From the NCBI GenBank assembly GCA_964601865.1, contig CAZRPI010000010.1:1-46175 (forward strand): a stretch of DNA of 46,175 nucleotides, in the 5' to 3' direction. Shown piece by piece: positions 40,640 through 46,175 of this stretch; the first letter of the stretch is position 1, and each line of letters starts with the position of its first letter. The position numbers were made by a program, and so were the translations under genes. Source of the stretch: Pseudopelobacter sp964601865 (GTDB lineage: Bacteria; Desulfobacterota; Desulfuromonadia; Geobacterales; Pseudopelobacteraceae). The notes beneath the pieces were generated by a model, which saw only the letters and a program-made list of their open reading frames with translations, had not been told where the DNA came from and did not search any database.

Positions 40640-42694
40640 TCAGTTCTCGTCCTCCTGGGTGCAGAAATACTCGATGGTCTTCTGCGCGCAGGTCCGGCAG
40701 TACCCCAGCTTGTTCAGCATGGTGGTGATCATCCGGTCGTACAGTTTCTGGTTCTCCTCGTTGGTCCGGTTGGCCAGCGCCCCGATCAGGCTTCCGGCGC
40801 CGGCGATGTCCGACTTCAGACGCACGTCGGTAACCGCCTTGACCAGCTCCAGGTTGTCCATGAAATCGTAGTTGGGGTCCACCGAGATCTTCTGGCCGTA
40901 GATCTTGCGGATGGAGGTGCGGAAGGAGTCGCGCTGCTCCTCGGTCTTCAGGCCGATGCGCTCCTCAGCGCTCTTCACGTAGCGCTCGTCGATCTTCAGC
41001 GCCCGCAGTTCACCGGTCTGGGGATCCTTGTACTTCCACATCCGGTCCGGTCCCAGGTTCTCCGCGTCGATGCCGATGATCATGTTGACGTAGTTCATGA
41101 CGTCCTTGCGGATGGCCTGGGGTTCGTCCATGTAGGCGTTGAACATCTCGGTCATGATCCGCTCGCGGTACAGCCCCTTGGCGACCTTGAGGTCCTCCAG
41201 GTACTTGGCCCGGTCATTGGTGTCCACCACGTAGTCCAGCACCACCCGCTCCAGGGTCCTGAACACGTCGTAGGCGAACATGCAGCACCCCTCGTTGGTC
41301 TCGGAGCTCTCCACCAGGAGCTGGAGGGCGCGGCCGAGGCTGCGGTGTCCCAGGCCCTTCTGGCCGAAGCGCTTGGTGATGTCCGGGTCCTGTCCCAGGG
41401 TGTCGATCACCTCGGCCAGGGCCTTGATGCTCTTCTCCCCCGCCACTTCTCCGGCCGCCAGCTTCATGGTTTCCACCGGGGTCAGCTTCTCGGTCCTGGG
41501 GAGACGGGTCAGCACCACGGCCACGGAGGCGGCGGAATTCAGGTTCGGGTCCTGGTGCAGCTCCTGCCTGGCGAGGGTGGTCTTGCGCTCGCCGCCGATG
41601 GCGTAGGAAGTCAGTCCCTTCTGCAGGAGGTAGTTCGTGTTGTGCGAGACGTAGCAGATCCGGCAACGGTCCACGATCGGCGCCTCCTCCTTTTCCGCCA
41701 GGAAGCGGTTGAATTCGGAGTTGTTGCTGGTTGCGATGATCAGGGTGTCGATGGGCCATTTGTAGCCATCGATCTCGATGGCCCGGTTCTGGATCACCCC
41801 CAGGTACACCTGCACCAAGTCCTTCTTGTTCTTGAAGATTTCGTCGGAAAAATGAATCCCCCCTCCCGCGACCCGCGCCAGCGCGCCGCGGCGGAGGTCG
41901 AAACGGTAGGGGTTGTTCGTGTCGGAAATATGCAGCAGGCGCTGGATGGACTCCTCGCCCAGCAGGTCAACCGACGAGGAGGTGATCTTGTCCTTGGCCG
42001 GGTACTTGCCGGTAACGGTGCCGAGAGTCTCGCTCATGGGCACCGGCAGGACCTCCACGAACTCCAGCATCCTGTTCAGATCACCGTCGCAGTGGGACCT
42101 GATGTCGTCCCAGATGTAGCCGCTGCAGGCGCCCAGGGGGCGGTAGTTTTCATGGACGCGCCCGAGGACTTCGTCGCTTAGTCCGCACTGTTCCGTCAGA
42201 AAACGGTGGTTTTCACCGGCCGTTTCGAACAGGTTCATGGCCAGGATCATCGGGTCCTCGCAGGTCTGGGAATCGATGACGGAGATCCTGCCGTAGTGAC
42301 CCAGGCGGTCGAGGTTTCTGAAGCGGAAGGTATACCGCCGGTTCCGGGGTTCGGACAGGAACTCCCGGTACCTGGAGCAGAGGAATTCGACGAAAAAGGT
42401 CTTGCCGTTGCCCGGTTCCCCCACCAGAACGAAGGCCATCTCCTTGCTCGATCCCCCTTCAGCTGCGTCCTTGACGTAGGAGACAAAGCTGTTGATCTCG
42501 TCGTACATGCCGATCGTGTGTTTCTTGCCGCTGCGGAACAGCCTGAAGTCATAGGTGGTCCTTCCGTTGACCACCACCTTTTCGAATCCAGCGCCCAGAA
42601 TCATCCTGGCGACGGACTGGAAGGAGTTTTCAAACACCCGCTCGTTATTTTTTACGGATTCAACGTGCTGGATCAGATTCATATGTGCAGCCAT
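40640..42694 (-). CDS. prkA: Serine protein kinase PrkA (canonical copy)
   Basis: 684 residues. The start ATG 42694 (MAAHMNLIQHVESV) has GGAGG about 8 nt upstream; a longer frame begins at 42802. AAA+ core with Walker A GEPGNGKT at 92-99 and a Walker B-like HFSDEIFKNKKDLVQ near 285. The C-terminal half has the PrkA kinase-domain pattern with YKDPQTGELRALKIDERYV, matching the YxDPxTG segment of enterobacterial YeaG. It ends with a cysteine group (YCRTCAQKTIEYFC) that could bind zinc. It is first in the prkA-yeaH-spoVR-prkA-like-ytxH run; in E. coli yeaG-yeaH and ycgB are stress- and stationary-phase-induced. No sigma-54 or RpoS-type promoter can be named with confidence upstream. Confidence 0.92.
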   Translation of the reverse strand: MAAHMNLIQHVESVKNNERVFENSFQSVARMILGAGFEKVVVNGRTTYDFRLFRSGKKHTIGMYDEINSFVSYVKDAAEGGSSKEMAFVLVGEPGNGKTFFVEFLCSRYREFLSEPRNRRYTFRFRNLDRLGHYGRISVIDSQTCEDPMILAMNLFETAGENHRFLTEQCGLSDEVLGRVHENYRPLGACSGYIWDDIRSHCDGDLNRMLEFVEVLPVPMSETLGTVTGKYPAKDKITSSSVDLLGEESIQRLLHISDTNNPYRFDLRRGALARVAGGGIHFSDEIFKNKKDLVQVYLGVIQNRAIEIDGYKWPIDTLIIATSNNSEFNRFLAEKEEAPIVDRCRICYVSHNTNYLLQKGLTSYAIGGERKTTLARQELHQDPNLNSAASVAVVLTRLPRTEKLTPVETMKLAAGEVAGEKSIKALAEVIDTLGQDPDITKRFGQKGLGHRSLGRALQLLVESSETNEGCCMFAYDVFRTLERVVLDYVVDTNDRAKYLEDLKVAKGLYRERIMTEMFNAYMDEPQAIRKDVMNYVNMIIGIDAENLGPDRMWKYKDPQTGELRALKIDERYVKSAEERIGLKTEEQRDSFRTSIRKIYGQKISVDPNYDFMDNLELVKAVTDVRLKSDIAGAGSLIGALANRTNEENQKLYDRMITTMLNKLGYCRTCAQKTIEYFCTQEDEN

Positions 42695-42936
42695 GGATAG
42701 TTTCCTCCATCGGTTACGGAAAGATGTTTCGGATATTAATGGTTCAAGTATGACGCGCAAAGGCGATTTTTCAAGCCTGCTCATGAAATTTCCGTTGCTC
42801 ATTATGAAACCTTCAGCTCTTTTTGCTTCCCCCTTCCGTGCGCGGAAACGAATGCCCTTGTCATCGGGCCATTTTCAGGGTACATTATTCCCCCGCGTGC
42901 GGCGACCCTAGGCCGCTGGAAAGATAATAACGATTT

Positions 42937-43656
42937 ATGCGTATTCTGAGTCTCGACACTTCCACATCCCTTGCCAGCGTGGCGCTGGTTTCCGATGAAA
43001 AGATCCTGTCCCAATTGACTTTCATGGCGGACCGTTGTCTCTCCGCCAGGCTGCTTCCGGAAATCCTCCATCTGCTGCAACTTGCGGGCGTCGCCGTCAA
43101 TGATATCGATCTGTTCGCCTGCGCCATTGGCCCCGGTTCGTTCACCGGCGTCCGCGCCGGGGTGGCCACCGTGCAGGGGCTCGCCCTGGCCGCGGCCAAA
43201 CCCTGTGTCGGCTTTTCTTCCCTGTCCCTTCTGGCGATGAACTTCCCCCAGGTCTCAACGCCCGTCTGTCCGATGCTGGACGCGCGCAAAAACGAGGTGT
43301 ACGCCGCGCTGTTCGACTGTTCAACCAGTATTCCCACGCCGCTAGCGGGCGACTGCGTCATGCCCGCCGGACAGTTTCTCGACCTGATCCTGCCGAAGTT
43401 CGATACGCCCGTCATATTCTGCGGCGATGGCGCGGTGCGCTACCGGGATGTGATCGAAAACCGACTCGGAGACCGGGCGCGGTTTGCCCAATTTCCCGGG
43501 AACGCCGCAAACGCGGTGAACGGCGCGATTCTGGCCCGGAATATCTTCGATTCCGACCAATCGGTCGAGCCCGATCACCTGCTGCCGGTCTACATCCGCT
43601 CCACGGACAGCGAATACGCCAAGCTAGATCAGCAGAAATCACGCGTCAGACCGTGA
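42937..43656 (+). CDS. tsaB: tRNA threonylcarbamoyladenosine biosynthesis protein TsaB
   Basis: Partner of TsaD in the synthesis of t6A37 in ANN-decoding tRNAs. 239 residues, typical length. The fold is ASKHA: MRILSLDTSTSLASVAL at the start, IGPGSFTGVRAGVATVQGLALA near 65-86, and CPMLDARKNEVYAALF near 110, all hallmarks of TsaB. The gene is divergent from prkA with a 242-bp AT-richer intergenic region. sucC follows after a 247-bp gap, so tsaB probably has its own transcript. Confidence 0.95.
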   Translation: MRILSLDTSTSLASVALVSDEKILSQLTFMADRCLSARLLPEILHLLQLAGVAVNDIDLFACAIGPGSFTGVRAGVATVQGLALAAAKPCVGFSSLSLLAMNFPQVSTPVCPMLDARKNEVYAALFDCSTSIPTPLAGDCVMPAGQFLDLILPKFDTPVIFCGDGAVRYRDVIENRLGDRARFAQFPGNAANAVNGAILARNIFDSDQSVEPDHLLPVYIRSTDSEYAKLDQQKSRVRP

Positions 43657-43679
43657 TGAACAAAGCAAAAAACTGAATA

Positions 43680-43825
43680 GTGACACCGGAATGTCACCGT
43701 GACCGGAAGAGCCGGGGCCCGTCCGCCGCAGTGCCGTGGCGAGTTGCCCACTATGTCGGTCCTCCGCCGGTCTGCCGGTTGTCTCCTGAAACGCAAAGGC
43801 AGAGGCCTTCCGGTCCAACGGAGAC
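43680..43825 (+). promoter_or_regulatory. Hairpins in the tsaB-sucC gap (possible sucC leader)
   Basis: GTGACA/TGTCAC (43680-43685/43692-43697) forms a small hairpin after tsaB. Further down GTCTCC (43781-43786) pairs with GGAGAC (43820-43825) and encloses AAGGC-AGAG-GCCTT (43796-43809), leaving an internal loop with ACGCA on one side. I cannot match it to a known riboswitch class. Confidence 0.35.
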
Positions 43826-43903
43826 ATGGAGGCGTTACGATTCAGCGCAAAACCACCAAATGCATGGAAATACCGAAATAGAGATTCATCCAAGGAGAAC
43901 GTT

Positions 43904-45951
<2,048 letters not shown>

Positions 45952-46026
45952 AAGGTTGCGCCATAGCGACGATTGACCCGTAGGAGCAGTTGAACCGGCG
46001 GTTGCGAAACCGTGGGTGAAGTTGAA

Positions 46027-46062
46027 AACAGCCCCGTTTCCCTTCAGGGAGGCGGGGCTGTT
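46027..46062 (+). terminator. Terminator-like hairpin after sucCD
   Basis: AACAGCCCCG (46027-46036) pairs with CGGGGCTGTT (46053-46062), 10 bp, and the loop contains a smaller CCCT/AGGG hairpin. The tail is only weakly T-rich. It lies 75 bp after the sucD stop. The remaining 113 bp to the window end hold no gene that I can see. Confidence 0.65.
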
Positions 46063-46175
46063 CGATATCTGATCAAGTCTTCTAACGGACCTATTGGTTG
46101 AACAATGGCCGAAAATCTTCAACCACGACAGCACTATTACCACGGCATGAAGAAACACCTCGAAACCTGAGTCTC

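Overview
The window looks like a chromosomal segment of a Desulfuromonadota (Geobacter/Pelobacter-type deltaproteobacterium). The inference rests on the combination of housekeeping blocks (yceD-rpmF-plsX-fab, leuS-lptE-holA, miaB-glnS-era, tsaB upstream of sucCD), a DUF4388 response regulator, a two-kinase PrkA/YeaH/SpoVR cluster and GC-rich coding. No taxonomic marker (rRNA) is present, so the assignment is an inference. No tRNA, rRNA, CRISPR array, phage gene or transposase was seen. A run of 100 N at 40350-40449 marks an assembly gap inside one gene.

Layout. (1) 1-5201, minus strand: fatty-acid/phospholipid operon, read from a strong promoter at 5174-5201: yceD, rpmF, plsX, fabD, fabG, acpP, fabF (cut by the window edge). 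The usual fabH between plsX and fabD is absent. (2) 5233-6714, minus: malQ. (3) 6874-13320, plus: a HEAT-repeat protein and an HD-GYP protein that overlap by 4 bp and share an N-terminal domain, followed by clpB and a strong terminator. (4) 13357-15588, plus: nadB from its own promoter, a chorismate mutase, and a stand-alone DAHP-synthase-type regulatory (ferredoxin-like) domain. (5) 15589-17976: a structured leader and a secreted seven-bladed propeller/InlB-like/BACON protein. (6) 17977-18311: gene-free stretch filled with palindromic repeats and a 140-bp MITE-like element. (7) 18312-27855, minus: one tightly packed run reading DUF4388-REC regulator, cheA, cheW, cheW, cheB-type methylesterase, leuS, lptE, holA. 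(8) 27933-33555, minus: der; and miaB-glnS-era, with an apparently near-leaderless miaB start. (9) 33679-34356, plus: HAD phosphatase. (10) 34458-42694, minus: PrkA-like kinase, YeaH (DUF444, split by the assembly gap), SpoVR, a second divergent PrkA-like protein, and a YtxH protein. (11) 42937-45951, plus: tsaB, sucC, sucD and a terminator.

How the genes work together: region 1 supplies acyl-ACP and acyl-phosphate for membrane lipid synthesis; region 7 encodes a chemosensory signalling core without its own CheR, CheY or receptor, joined by overlap to translation, LPS-transport and replication genes; region 10 is an expanded form of the stress/stationary-phase PrkA-YeaH-SpoVR module. The observations I rate highest are the double-PrkA cluster, the chemosensory-housekeeping superoperon, the stand-alone AroF-like regulatory domain beside chorismate mutase, the shared domain in the HEAT/HD-GYP pair, the missing fabH and the short-leader miaB promoter.
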